A program made the translations under genes and the position numbers. A stretch of 6,183 nt of DNA from Hydrogenothermus sp964516095. Lineage in GTDB: Bacteria; Aquificota; Aquificia; Aquificales; Hydrogenothermaceae. Shown in pieces: positions 6,112 to 6,183 of the stretch (positions within the stretch are counted from its first letter, which is position 1; each line of letters begins with the position of its first letter). The stretch is taken from positions 1 through 6,183 of the forward strand of contig CAZEYS010000064.1 of assembly GCA_964516095.1 (NCBI GenBank), written 5' to 3'. The notes under the pieces were generated by a model. It saw nothing but the letters and a program-made list of their open reading frames with translations. It was not told where the DNA came from and ran no database searches.

Positions 6112-6183
6112 GAGCCGCTAGCTCAGTCGGTAGAGCACCGGTCTTTTAAACCGGTGGTCCCGGGTTCGACCCCCGGGCGGCTC
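6112..6183 (+). tRNA. tRNA-Lys (anticodon UUU), 3' end cut by the window
   Basis: This decodes AAA and AAG lysine codons. The cloverleaf is complete up to base 72. The acceptor stem pairs GAGCCGC (6112-6118) with GCGGCTC (6177-6183), seven perfect pairs. The D stem is GCTC/GAGC (6121-6124/6133-6136). The anticodon stem is CCGGT/ACCGG, with loop CTTTTAA (6143-6149) placing TTT at 6145-6147. The T stem is CCGGG/CCCGG, with loop TTCGACC (6165-6171). The discriminator base and any encoded CCA lie beyond the right edge. The stems are almost entirely G-C although the surrounding DNA is AT-rich, as expected for a thermophile. It is divergent from the rpmI operon. Confidence 0.98.

Noticed and set aside
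1..6183. Mobile element, CRISPR or defence system
   Set aside because: No transposase, direct-repeat array, phage gene or unfamiliar protein is present. All coding space is taken by recognised housekeeping genes.

Overview
This window carries a compact translation gene cluster on the minus strand, flanked by a plus-strand tRNA gene. The coding DNA is AT-rich with many AAA, GAA and ATA codons. The two RNA genes (a tRNA and a structured RNA beside the folate-ligase gene) are strongly GC-rich. That contrast is typical of a thermophilic bacterium with a low-GC genome. Together with the protein sequences it suggests the Aquificota, for example a Sulfurihydrogenibium-like member of the Hydrogenothermaceae. 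This is inference from protein feel and composition, not a search result.

Layout in the direction of minus-strand transcription (right to left). A promoter at about 5923-5951 precedes rpmI (L35), rplT (L20), pheS and pheT (both subunits of phenylalanyl-tRNA synthetase). These are packed with gaps of 14 and 11 bases and a 1-base TAATG overlap, so they look like one operon. The usual infC gene is not upstream of rpmI; a divergent tRNA-Lys(UUU) with its own promoter lies there instead. After pheT comes a weak terminator-like hairpin, then a 282-base non-coding gap holding a highly structured RNA. I interpret this as 6S RNA (ssrS), because it has a closing stem, a central bubble with a small 3'-side hairpin and a long terminal stem. 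It is followed directly by fau/ygfA (5-formyltetrahydrofolate cyclo-ligase), the neighbour that 6S RNA has in many bacteria. The fau gene overlaps by 8 bases with rny (RNase Y), which runs off the left edge before its catalytic HD domain.

The rpmI-rplT-pheS-pheT block supplies two large-subunit ribosomal proteins and the enzyme that charges tRNA-Phe. The second block joins a probable RNA polymerase-binding regulatory RNA, a one-carbon/folate salvage enzyme and a membrane-anchored endoribonuclease. No mobile element, CRISPR array or obviously novel protein system is present. The points most worth a second look are the 6S-like RNA, the strong hairpin that competes with its closing stem just before fau, and a nested inverted repeat between tRNA-Lys and rpmI.
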